From NCBI GenBank assembly GCA_963812255.1, contig CAWEUM010000005.1, positions 372,001 to 436,000 of the forward strand: 64,000 bases of DNA, in the 5' to 3' direction. A program made the translations under genes and the position numbers. The notes under the pieces were generated by a model. It was not told the DNA's origin. It searched no databases and saw only the letters and a program-made list of their open reading frames with translations. Positions 26,515 through 34,489 of this stretch are shown piece after piece. The DNA comes from DATJGR01 sp963812255 (lineage in GTDB: Bacteria > Pseudomonadota > Gammaproteobacteria > Pseudomonadales > Azotimanducaceae). How positions within the stretch are numbered: position 1 is the stretch's first letter; each line of letters opens with the position of its first letter.

Positions 26515-28095
26515 TCAGACCAGGCCCGCATTGCGCAACGTCTGAATCATCGGCTGCAACTCGTTCTCGTATTGCCGCCAGCGCGCGACTGAGCGTCGAT
26601 GAACGGGTTCGCGCACCTGCGCGGCACTCGCTGTAGTGACCGCAGCGGTATTGGCGCGAAATTCGAGACACGCATCCTGCCACGGCAACGCCAGGTATTC
26701 GATGACCCGGCGCGCTTCACGCTCGAGGTCGTCCACCACATCTTCGTAGGCCACGTCGATGAAGCGTCCGGGCAGCACCGCCCGCCAGTGGTCCATCAGG
26801 CGTCGATAGCGCACGTGATGGCGCGCCATCTCGCACTGATCATATGAATGATAGTAGGCCTGCGCGAAGAGCTGCTTGTAGCTCGCAAAACAACTGTCGA
26901 CCGGCTCCCGCACCAGATGCACGATGCGCGCGTTCGGCAATGCCTTCGCGATCAGACCCAGATAAAGGTAGTTGATCGGCAGCTTGTCGACGAAATGCGA
27001 CCGGCCACCTCGCACATGTGCCGTCGAGCTCAGATACGTCTCGCCGAGCGCCTTCACGTCGACGTTGGCGGCCGCCGTGAGCACCTCTGCCGAGTGGCGA
27101 TGAGGGCTGTCGATGTCGACACTGCGGCGCACCGCCCTCGCGAACTGTTGCAGCTCGCCGGCCGAGTGGACCTGCGAATGACTGGTGACGATGCGTTCGA
27201 CGAGCGTCGTGCCGGTGCGGGGTTCGCCCACGATGAAGATCGGCGCGGGGTCGGCGCAACCTGGCATCGCGCGCGCGCACCACTCTTGCGTGAATGTCTC
27301 GATGATCGCTTCGAACAGTGCCGCATCGGCGGCTTCGTCGTAGTCGATCGACGCACGCTTTGCCGCCGCGCCGCGCCTGAACGCCGCGTACGCATCATTC
27401 CACTGTTGCAGATCTTCGTACTCTTTGCCGGCCGCATACGCGAGAAATGCAATCGCCCTGGGGTGCGCGGCGTGTATCACACACAACGCATCCAGCTGAC
27501 GAACATGCGTCGTCGAGGTCGCTACGCGCGTATTGGCCAGCATCCAATGCGCCTGCGGACTTTGCGGATCCGCCGCCAGCGCCGCTGACAGAGCGGCGCG
27601 GGCCTCGGCTGTCCGCCCGAGTGAGACCAGAGCATTCGCCAGATTGAGTTGATACTGCACGACACCCGGTTGCGCGCGCGCCGCGCTGTTGAACCACGCA
27701 TACGCAGCCTGCTGGTCACCCCACATCGAACAGACTGCGCCGAGCAGATCCTGCACGATCGGATCGGAGCTGCCGATCGCCAGCGCGCGGCGCATCGCGT
27801 GCTCTGCACGCGCGGACTGCCCCACCTCCAGTAGCAACCGCGCAAGCTGCGCCCAGGCCGCGACGTGATCGTTCTGCAGGTGCGTCACCGAACCGAACGC
27901 ACTGATGGCGGTACGCCGATCACCGCGTTCGATCGAAACCAGGCCGACCAGAAAGTGCGCCGGCACGCATCTCGAGTCCGTTGCGAGGATCCGACGACAC
28001 GCGTCCGCCGCAACGTCCAAACGTGCGTCGGTCAGCGCAGCGAATCCGGTTCGCAGCAGTTCAGGGATATCGACCCCGGCGCCAGCCGCACTCAT
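26515..28095 (-). CDS. TPR-repeat sulfotransferase
   Basis: A 526-residue fusion of tetratricopeptide repeats (about 10-240) and a sulfotransferase domain. The 5'-phosphosulfate-binding loop is IFIVGEPRTGTTLVERI (287-303) and the 3'-phosphate site is RIVHLVREPVDSCFASYKQ (about 395-413); FVDKLPINYLYLGLI lies between. It would transfer sulfate from PAPS to an unknown acceptor, protein or glycan. The start overlaps the kinase stop by one base (TGATG), so it is translationally coupled to the kinase, and the TonB receptor follows on the same strand. Confidence 0.92.
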   Translation of the reverse strand: MSAAGAGVDIPELLRTGFAALTDARLDVAADACRRILATDSRCVPAHFLVGLVSIERGDRRTAISAFGSVTHLQNDHVAAWAQLARLLLEVGQSARAEHAMRRALAIGSSDPIVQDLLGAVCSMWGDQQAAYAWFNSAARAQPGVVQYQLNLANALVSLGRTAEARAALSAALAADPQSPQAHWMLANTRVATSTTHVRQLDALCVIHAAHPRAIAFLAYAAGKEYEDLQQWNDAYAAFRRGAAAKRASIDYDEAADAALFEAIIETFTQEWCARAMPGCADPAPIFIVGEPRTGTTLVERIVTSHSQVHSAGELQQFARAVRRSVDIDSPHRHSAEVLTAAANVDVKALGETYLSSTAHVRGGRSHFVDKLPINYLYLGLIAKALPNARIVHLVREPVDSCFASYKQLFAQAYYHSYDQCEMARHHVRYRRLMDHWRAVLPGRFIDVAYEDVVDDLEREARRVIEYLALPWQDACLEFRANTAAVTTASAAQVREPVHRRSVARWRQYENELQPMIQTLRNAGLV

Positions 28096-29177
28096 CAGCG
28101 CAGGAATTCCTGCGCGCCGAGATCGAGCGCGTGGCGACTATGGCGCTGCGCCATCGTCGTGAACATCTCGTCGCCGCGCGGCGTCTGCTGCACGAGCATC
28201 GACGCAATCACCGTCACCGCAAAGCCCGCGAACGCACCGCGCCGATAGTCGAGCCAGCACCGTTCCCTCGGATAGTCGCCGACGCCAGCCAATAGCAGTG
28301 CCGCGTGATAGCCAGCCACGATGTCGTGTTCCGCGCGTCTTCGATCGTCACTCGAAAGGCCTGCTCCGAGAAAGTAGGCGACGTCGCTCAATGGACTGCC
28401 GAGCGTGATGCTCTGCCAATCGACGACCGAGATCCTCGCGGGAGCCACGCTTTCGTCGATCAACAGATTATCGAGGCGGTAGTCGATGTGAATCAGCGAG
28501 AACGGTGATTGCAGTACCTGAAACGGCACGCCGTTCGACTCCGCAACCTGCTCGATAATTTCGATCTCCTCGGACGCGAGCCGGTGCCCATACCGGTCGA
28601 TGAACCCCGCCAGATGATGGCCATAGAGCATGCGGGTCGTGTCGGCGCTCGTGCGATCCGGCTCGCCGAGCCACTCGATTCCGCGCAACGAATCATCGCA
28701 CCAGCTCGGCGCATGCAGACCGACGAGTTCGAGCACGGCGGCGTGTGCGACATCGATCGAACAGCCCGCCAGTTGATTACCCTGCTGCGCCGGCGCGAGA
28801 TCCTCCAACAACAGCGCGAATTGAGGGCCTTCCCCGTCGATCTCCGCAAAGTAGCAACGCGGTGTGGAGATCGACACCGTCGAACGCAGCTCGCGATAGA
28901 ACGACACCTCTTTGACGTAGTTCTTCAGTGCCACGCCCGTTGCGCGACTCATCGGATCATCCGATGGAAATTTACCGACGAGACTGCGCGGCGCCCCCTC
29001 GATCAGTGACGGCGGGCCCTCGAGATCCAGCGCGAACCGGACGCATTTGCCAATCTGCCCGGTGCCGATCTGGGTCCGGGTAAAGGCGCGGACGCCGACG
29101 GCAGCGTGTCCGGCTTCCCGCAACCGTTGCGTCAGCCAAGCCGCCGTGATCGATTCCGCGGTGGGAATTTCGGTCAC
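28095..29177 (-). CDS. APH/EcKL-like small-molecule kinase
   Basis: A 360-residue phosphotransferase of the aminoglycoside-phosphotransferase/ecdysteroid-kinase-like fold. The N-lobe has LVGKF with the ATP Lys (about K69) and E90 in the next helix; the catalytic loop is H230-I-D232-Y-R-L-D-N237 and the Mg site D253 in VVDWQSI. Such kinases phosphorylate hydroxyl groups on sterols, fatty acids or drugs. It lies 16 bases downstream of an acyl-CoA dehydrogenase, an arrangement that recalls eukaryotic ACAD10/11, where a kinase and a dehydrogenase are fused for 4-hydroxy-acid breakdown. A role in hydroxyacyl catabolism is inference. Confidence 0.88.
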   Translation of the reverse strand: MTEIPTAESITAAWLTQRLREAGHAAVGVRAFTRTQIGTGQIGKCVRFALDLEGPPSLIEGAPRSLVGKFPSDDPMSRATGVALKNYVKEVSFYRELRSTVSISTPRCYFAEIDGEGPQFALLLEDLAPAQQGNQLAGCSIDVAHAAVLELVGLHAPSWCDDSLRGIEWLGEPDRTSADTTRMLYGHHLAGFIDRYGHRLASEEIEIIEQVAESNGVPFQVLQSPFSLIHIDYRLDNLLIDESVAPARISVVDWQSITLGSPLSDVAYFLGAGLSSDDRRRAEHDIVAGYHAALLLAGVGDYPRERCWLDYRRGAFAGFAVTVIASMLVQQTPRGDEMFTTMAQRHSRHALDLGAQEFLR

Positions 29178-29193
29178 GGCGCCACCATGTCGC

Positions 29194-30456
29194 CTACTGA
29201 TATTTCTTCAGTTCGGCGCGACCTACCACGAGGTGATGCACCTCATCCGGGCCGTCAGCGATGCGCAAGGTCCGCTGGCCGGTATACATGTCGGCGAGCG
29301 GCGTCCACTGTGACACTCCGGTGGCTCCGTGCATCTGGATGGCCTGGTCGATGATCTGGCAGACACGCTCGGGCACCATCGCCTTGACCATATGCACCCA
29401 GACGCGCGCCTCCTGATTACCGAGCACGTCCATCGCGCGTGCCGCGCGCAGCACCATCAAGCGCATCGCCTCGATCTCGATGCGCGCGCGCGAGACGATT
29501 TCGAGGTTCTTGCCGAGCTGAATGATCGGCTTGCCGAACGCCTCGCGCGACATCGAGCGCTTGATCATCAGATCGAGCGCGCGCTCGGCCTGACCAATCG
29601 ACCGCATGCAATGGTGAATGCGGCCAGGGCCGAGCCGAACCTGCGAGATCTCGAAACCGCGACCCTCACCGAGCAGCATGTTTTCTTTCGGGACGCGCAC
29701 GTTGTCGAGCTTGATGTGCATGTGGCCGTGCGGTGCGTCGTCATGGCCAAACACCAGCATCGGTCCGAGCACGTTGACGCCGGGCGTGTTCATCGGGACG
29801 AGAATTTGCGACTGTTGCCGGTGCGCGGGGGCGTCCGGGCTCGTCTTGACCATGCAGATCATGATCTTGCAGCGCGGATCACCGGCGCCGGAGATGTAGT
29901 ATTTCTCGCCATTGATGACCCACTCGTCGCCGTCGAGTACCGCGCGTGTGCCGATATTCTTCGCGTCGCTCGATGCGAGATTCGGCTCGGTCATGCCGAA
30001 ACAGGAACGAATCTCGCCGTTTAGCAACGGCTTCAGCCAGGTTTCCTTCTGTTCCGGCGTGCCGACGCGTTCCAGCACCTCCATATTGCCGGTGTCCGGC
30101 GCGCTGCAATTGAGACACTCGGATGCCAACGGCTGCCGACCGAGTTCTGCTGCAATGTATGCATAGTCGAGGTTGTTCAAGCCCTCGCCGGTATCGGCAT
30201 CCGGCAGGAAGAAGTTCCACAGGCCCTGCTTCTTGGCCTTCGATTTCGCCGTGTCGAGCAATTCGAGCTGCCCCGGCGCCCAACTCCAGCGATCGGCACG
30301 GTTCTCGCCGAGCCGATAGAACTCATCGGCAATCGGCGCGACCTCTTCGCGGATGAACTTCTTCACCGCTTCGAGCAGCGGCATGGCCTGCTCCGACATC
30401 GACAGGTGAAACATATCGGCGTCGATGCCCGACGCCTCGAGCTTGTGTTCAGCCAT
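29194..30456 (-). CDS. Acyl-CoA dehydrogenase, ACAD10/11-like
   Basis: A 420-residue FAD acyl-CoA dehydrogenase. It has the N-terminal helical domain, the CFGMTEPNLASSDAKNI flavin/substrate block, EWVINGEKYYISGAGDPRC, RAARAMD and the C-terminal IQMHGATGVSQWTPLADMYTGQRTLRIADGPDEVHH. The IADGPDEVHH ending is that of the ACAD10/11 and long-chain plant/bacterial branch. Start at 30456, with TTGGAGA upstream; the frame is open for 89 further codons with no coding character. Followed by a kinase and then a sulfotransferase on the same strand. Confidence 0.94.
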   Translation of the reverse strand: MAEHKLEASGIDADMFHLSMSEQAMPLLEAVKKFIREEVAPIADEFYRLGENRADRWSWAPGQLELLDTAKSKAKKQGLWNFFLPDADTGEGLNNLDYAYIAAELGRQPLASECLNCSAPDTGNMEVLERVGTPEQKETWLKPLLNGEIRSCFGMTEPNLASSDAKNIGTRAVLDGDEWVINGEKYYISGAGDPRCKIMICMVKTSPDAPAHRQQSQILVPMNTPGVNVLGPMLVFGHDDAPHGHMHIKLDNVRVPKENMLLGEGRGFEISQVRLGPGRIHHCMRSIGQAERALDLMIKRSMSREAFGKPIIQLGKNLEIVSRARIEIEAMRLMVLRAARAMDVLGNQEARVWVHMVKAMVPERVCQIIDQAIQMHGATGVSQWTPLADMYTGQRTLRIADGPDEVHHLVVGRAELKKYQ

Positions 30457-30487
30457 TTCGGTCTCCAAGTGAGGTCTGCAATGTGTG

Positions 30488-31498
30488 CTACAAGCTTCCG
30501 GTTTTGAGCGCTTCGAGGCAACCCGCCCGATCGAGCACCGCGTCGAGAGCAGGTCCGGCGACCGCCACATACTTCTCGCGCAGGCTCGCCAGTGAGCGCG
30601 CGTGGTATTTCTGCGGCTTCTGCGTCCAGGTACGTCCATCGAGCGTGACGTCAAATGTCGCCGCGCCGTTCGCGATCGCCCGGGCATTGGCGAGGCTCCA
30701 CGGCAGAAACAAACCACCGACACACGTTTCCAGCAGCGGCATCAACGTCGACGAGAGAGTCGGCCACGACGCGAATTCACCGTCTGCGCGCGGCCACAAC
30801 ATGCGCTGAATCCACGCCAGCAGCGCCGGAGCCCGCGCCTCGATCAACGCCCCCGCCGTTGGGTCGGTCCACGCACAGTAGAGTTGCCCCCACAAGCCGA
30901 AATCGCCGAACGCGGGACGCGCGCCGAACAGATATGGATATGCGCGCAGATGCGCATCCAGCAGATCGATCGCTGCCTCGAACGATGCCTCGATCTGCGG
31001 CGCGGTCGTCTCGTTGGAGCCGACGAACCAGACGCGCTCGACCATCCGTGAACGGATCTGTTGGGTGGCCGCGGCGTACTCCGTCTCACTGGCACGCGGA
31101 TTCATCTGACGCGCGATGCGGCCCGCCGCGCTCAACTGATCGACGTCGCGCGCCCAGCGATAGTGGAACATCCACTTGTTGCCCCACTCGTCGCCGAATT
31201 CCTCGAGCATCGCCGAAACGAATGCCGCCACCGGATCGCCCGGATGAATCGACGGCTCAGGATGCAGCGACTCGACGCGCTCGATGATCGGCGTGGAATC
31301 CTGGATGCCCTGTTCGTCCGGCGTCACCAGCAGCGGAATCAGCGGAATCTTCGCATGCTTCAGATAATCCGCCTGGTTCGTCGCGTTGCGCATCAGCCAT
31401 TGGTGCGGCAAACCCTTGTAGCGGAAATACGAGCGGACTTTCACCGAATACGGAGACATCTCCGAACCGTAGATACGAAATGTTGCCGGTGTCGACAT
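30488..31498 (-). CDS. Atypical long glutathione S-transferase-like protein
   Basis: A 336-residue protein with a GST thioredoxin domain (FRIYGSEMSPYSVKVRSYFRYKGLPHQWL) including S-P-Y in the active-site loop, then QDSTPIIERVE as the glutathione-binding block. The C-terminal helical domain (YLFGARPAFGDFGLWGQL) is followed by about 110 extra residues with GATFDVTLDGRTWTQKPQKYHARSLASLREKY. The gene at 34490 shares FHYRW, VGSN-TTAP and DFG-x-x-GQL blocks and the same C-terminal extension, so the two are paralogues. Substrate unknown. Thirty-one bases upstream of the acyl-CoA dehydrogenase on the same strand. Confidence 0.85.
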   Translation of the reverse strand: MSTPATFRIYGSEMSPYSVKVRSYFRYKGLPHQWLMRNATNQADYLKHAKIPLIPLLVTPDEQGIQDSTPIIERVESLHPEPSIHPGDPVAAFVSAMLEEFGDEWGNKWMFHYRWARDVDQLSAAGRIARQMNPRASETEYAAATQQIRSRMVERVWFVGSNETTAPQIEASFEAAIDLLDAHLRAYPYLFGARPAFGDFGLWGQLYCAWTDPTAGALIEARAPALLAWIQRMLWPRADGEFASWPTLSSTLMPLLETCVGGLFLPWSLANARAIANGAATFDVTLDGRTWTQKPQKYHARSLASLREKYVAVAGPALDAVLDRAGCLEALKTGSL

Positions 31499-31611
31499 GA
31501 CATGTCCTCCTGTTCAACCGCGGTCATTAGGGTCGAAGCCGTCGCTACAAGTCAACGCGGTACGATAAGCTGCGCCGTTTTGCGCATGGCGCATATCGGG
31601 ACACCGGCCGC

Positions 31612-33114
31612 GTGCTGTTCAACTCGTTTCCGTTCATATTCGCGTTCCTACCGATCACCGTGCTGGGCTACGAACTACTGTCGCGCCTTTCTCGGCCCCG
31701 CGGCGGTAGCGCCGCCAAACGTGCGACGCACATCTGGCTGATCGCGGCGTCGTGCGTGTTCTACGCCTACTGGAGCGCCGCATTCCTGGGCTTGCTGTTC
31801 GTCTCGATCGTCGTCAACTTCCAGATCGGCCGACGACTGCAAGCCATCGCACGCGGTGGTAACCGTTCGCGCGCGTTGCTGATAGCAGGGCTCATCTGGA
31901 ACCTGGCACTGCTCGGCTATTTCAAATACGCGAACTTCTTCATCGACAACATCGACGCAGCATTCGGCCTGCACGTCGAGATCGCGCGCGTCATTCTGCC
32001 GATCGGTATTTCGTTTTTTACCTTCCAGAAGATTGCGTTCCTCGTCGACAGCTATTCGAACAAGGTCGAACGCCACGGCTTCATCGACTTCTGCCTGTTC
32101 GTGATGTTTTTTCCGCAGCTGATCGCCGGACCGATCGTCCACTTCAGTGAGGTCATTCCGCAGTTTTCGCGCCTGAGAATGCCGGGCGCGCTGGATCGCT
32201 GTGCAATCGGTATCACCGTGTTCGCGATCGGCCTGGCCAAAAAAGTGATCATCGCCGATACGTACGCTGCGCACGCGAGCGCGGTGTTCGACGCCGCCGC
32301 GCACGGCTACGCGCCGAGCATCGTCGAAGCGTGGCTCGGCACACTGTGTTACGCGCTGCAGATCTACTTCGATTTCTCCGGCTATTCCGACATGGCGGTT
32401 GGCCTCGGTTGGATGTTCGGAATCCGTCTGCCGATCAACTTTGCATCGCCCTACAAGGCGCTTTCCATCGCCGAGTTCTGGCAACGCTGGCACATCACGC
32501 TGTCGCGATTCCTGCGCGACTATCTCTATATTCCGCTCGGCGGAAATCGCCGAGGACAAATGCGTCAGCGCGTCAATCTGATGGTGACGATGCTGCTCGG
32601 CGGCATCTGGCACGGCGCAGCATGGACATTTCTGCTATGGGGCGCGTTGCACGGTGCGATGTTGGTGGCGCATCGGATCTGGCAGCAATCGCGGTTCGGT
32701 GCACGTCACGCATTGCATGCACTACCGGCGCGGGTGCTGACATTCGTCTGCGTGGTGCTCGCCTGGGTGCCGTTTCGAGCCGCCGATTTTGTAACCGTGC
32801 GCGTCATGTATCGCGGATTGTTCGGCCTGAACGGCGTCACGGCCAACGCAACCGCGTTCCACGAACCTGCCGTGACCGTCGCGCTGGCGCTCGTCGGCAT
32901 GATCGGCGTGTGGCGTTTGCCGAATACCTACGAATGGCTCGGTGCTGCAAACCCCGGCCTGGCGTCCGCCGGATATCCCGCGACGTCGGTCGTCGCAACT
33001 CAGCGGTTCGGTTGGCGACCCGACCGCCGCCACGGACTTGCGTTCGCGCTGCTTCTGTTCACCTGCTTCGTGAAGCTCAATGACGTCTCCCCGTTCATCT
33101 ATTTCCAGTTCTGA
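31612..33114 (+). CDS. MBOAT-family membrane O-acyltransferase (AlgI-like)
   Basis: A 500-residue polytopic acyltransferase of the AlgI/DltB/PatA type. It starts with GTG reading LFNSFPFIFAFLPITVLGYELLS, the usual AlgI N-terminus; FFPQLIAGPIVHFSEVIPQ and FDFSGYSDMAVGLGWMFGI are family blocks, and the catalytic H334 sits in LLGGIWHGAAWTFLLWGALHG. It would move acyl groups across the inner membrane to a surface glycan. The 3' end overlaps the SGNH partner by 35 bases. No biosynthetic genes for a specific polymer adjoin it, so the acceptor is unknown. Confidence 0.93.
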   Translation: MLFNSFPFIFAFLPITVLGYELLSRLSRPRGGSAAKRATHIWLIAASCVFYAYWSAAFLGLLFVSIVVNFQIGRRLQAIARGGNRSRALLIAGLIWNLALLGYFKYANFFIDNIDAAFGLHVEIARVILPIGISFFTFQKIAFLVDSYSNKVERHGFIDFCLFVMFFPQLIAGPIVHFSEVIPQFSRLRMPGALDRCAIGITVFAIGLAKKVIIADTYAAHASAVFDAAAHGYAPSIVEAWLGTLCYALQIYFDFSGYSDMAVGLGWMFGIRLPINFASPYKALSIAEFWQRWHITLSRFLRDYLYIPLGGNRRGQMRQRVNLMVTMLLGGIWHGAAWTFLLWGALHGAMLVAHRIWQQSRFGARHALHALPARVLTFVCVVLAWVPFRAADFVTVRVMYRGLFGLNGVTANATAFHEPAVTVALALVGMIGVWRLPNTYEWLGAANPGLASAGYPATSVVATQRFGWRPDRRHGLAFALLLFTCFVKLNDVSPFIYFQF

Positions 33115-34081
33115 CGCGCGCCGCTATCTACGCGCACTCGGCATCGCGCTCGGCGCGCTGGTCGGTGCATTGGTGATGGTTACGGCGACCGGCTATGCAT
33201 TGGGGCTGGTCGAAGCGGCCAATCACGACCTCTACACGTACCAGCGCGACAAACTAGCGTCCCCGAACCCGATCGACATCGTCTTCGTCGGCGACAGTTC
33301 GCTCGGGAATGCGATCGACGCCGAACAGTTCTCTGCTGCGAGCGGCTACAGGACTCTCAATCTGGCACTGAACGGTTCTTATGGATCCGGCGGCGCGTAC
33401 AACATGCTGCGCAAGACATTGGTTCATCACACACCGCGCCTGGCCGTCGTCATGCTGTCGATCGACACGATGCGCCGCGACGACGCATTTCCGGGCTACT
33501 ATTTCTCCGCGGAACCACGGCAACTGCTGACAATGTCGCCGGTACGCATTCTCGAACTCTATTTCAGCCTGAAGACCGCCAAACGCGTACTCGAAACCCT
33601 GTGGAAGCACGGTTTGACGGAAGCGAAATCGTCATTCGAGGGCGACTACATCAGCCAAGGGCATCCGATAGGCGCGGCCGCCGCATCCGAGGTCGAGGCA
33701 AATCCGCTATTGCCCGACAGGGTTGCCCCGGCGCAACTCGAATACATCGAACGGATCGCGAAGCTCTGCACGGCGCACGACGTCGCGTGCGTGTACGCAC
33801 ACGGGCCGATCTTCGCGGGCTACTGTCGTCAGGCCGCACGATACATCGCAGCGCTGAGCGCCGGCATTCGCGCCGCGGGTCTCGACATCGTGGCCGGGAC
33901 GCCGCTGTGCCTCCCCGAGAACGCACTCGGCGATTCGATCGATCACGTTCGGCACGATCTCGAGGACGTGTACACGCGACGCTATGCCAAACTGCTTCGT
34001 GAAACGCCCCAATCAGGCACCGTGATGGGTGAAGTCGCGCCGCGCATCCACTCGCGCGGCGGACCCCAGTCGCTTCGTTAG
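33080..34081 (+). CDS. SGNH/AlgJ-DltD-like O-acyltransferase partner
   Basis: A 333-residue membrane-anchored protein: N-terminal segment about 20-42, then an SGNH-like extracytoplasmic domain with nucleophile S73 in DIVFVGDSSLGNAI (GDS) and a likely acid-base pair D288 and H292 in DSIDHVRHD (D-x-x-H type). It overlaps the MBOAT gene by 35 bases in another frame and so is translationally coupled. Together they form a two-component acylation system like AlgI/AlgJ or DltB/DltD: the MBOAT delivers the acyl group and this protein completes transfer in the periplasm. No DUF-type label is clear, but the GDSS and DHVRHD motifs support the role. Confidence 0.75.
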   Translation: MTSPRSSISSSDARRYLRALGIALGALVGALVMVTATGYALGLVEAANHDLYTYQRDKLASPNPIDIVFVGDSSLGNAIDAEQFSAASGYRTLNLALNGSYGSGGAYNMLRKTLVHHTPRLAVVMLSIDTMRRDDAFPGYYFSAEPRQLLTMSPVRILELYFSLKTAKRVLETLWKHGLTEAKSSFEGDYISQGHPIGAAAASEVEANPLLPDRVAPAQLEYIERIAKLCTAHDVACVYAHGPIFAGYCRQAARYIAALSAGIRAAGLDIVAGTPLCLPENALGDSIDHVRHDLEDVYTRRYAKLLRETPQSGTVMGEVAPRIHSRGGPQSLR

Positions 34082-34088
34082 CTTCCGC

Positions 34089-34385
34089 TTAGGCGCGGGT
34101 TCCCTCGAACGACGCGTTGCCGAATGCCCCCAATTTGACGCTGCCGGCGATCTTGTCGCCATCCACCTTACCGGTGAATTCGAGCTTGATCGGCATCGGC
34201 TGGGTCATGTTGGCCGACCACGTCAGCGTATCGCCACTGACCTTGCCGTCATTCAACTCCAATGTGCCTTGCGCGCCCTTCATCTGGCCAGTCAATGTGT
34301 CGCCGGCCGTCTTCAGGTCCAAGGTCGCCTTCTGCGCGCCCATCGGCGTATTCATCGTTACGTTCCAGCTACCGTCTGCACTCAT
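34089..34385 (-). CDS. Small beta-rich lipocalin-like protein
   Basis: A 98-residue soluble protein, MSADGSWNVTMNTPMGAQKATLDL and onward, made of alternating short strands with repeated T-x-x-G-D-x-L/K turns (AGDTLTGQMKGAQGTLEL, KVSGDTLTWSANM, KVDGDKIAGSVKLGAFGNASF). That pattern fits half of a beta-barrel or an oligomeric beta sandwich. AGGAGA lies six bases upstream of the ATG. Convergent with the SGNH gene (8 bases) and divergent from the GST at 34490. I know similar short unnamed proteins in proteobacteria but not their function. Confidence 0.75.
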   Translation of the reverse strand: MSADGSWNVTMNTPMGAQKATLDLKTAGDTLTGQMKGAQGTLELNDGKVSGDTLTWSANMTQPMPIKLEFTGKVDGDKIAGSVKLGAFGNASFEGTRA

Positions 34386-34398
34386 CTGTCTCTCCTTT

Positions 34399-34440
34399 CA
34401 CTGCTTTGATTGCACTGCTTGGACTGCACTGCTTTGATTG
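34399..34440. repeat. Three tandem 14-bp repeats
   Basis: Three head-to-tail copies of 14 bases: CACTGCTTTGATTG (34399-34412), CACTGCTTGGACTG (34413-34426) and CACTGCTTTGATTG again (34427-34440). The outer two are identical; the middle differs at two positions. They start 14 bases upstream of the small beta-rich gene and lie about 50 bases before the GST, in the only gap between these divergent genes. Could be a regulator-binding array or slipped-strand expansion. Confidence 0.9.
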
Positions 34441-34489
34441 TCCGGCCGAGACCGGATGGGTGGAAGCCCCGCAAGATAGGAGATTTTCG

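Noticed and set aside
34399..34440. CRISPR array
   Set aside because: 14-base units abut with no spacers and no cas genes are present.
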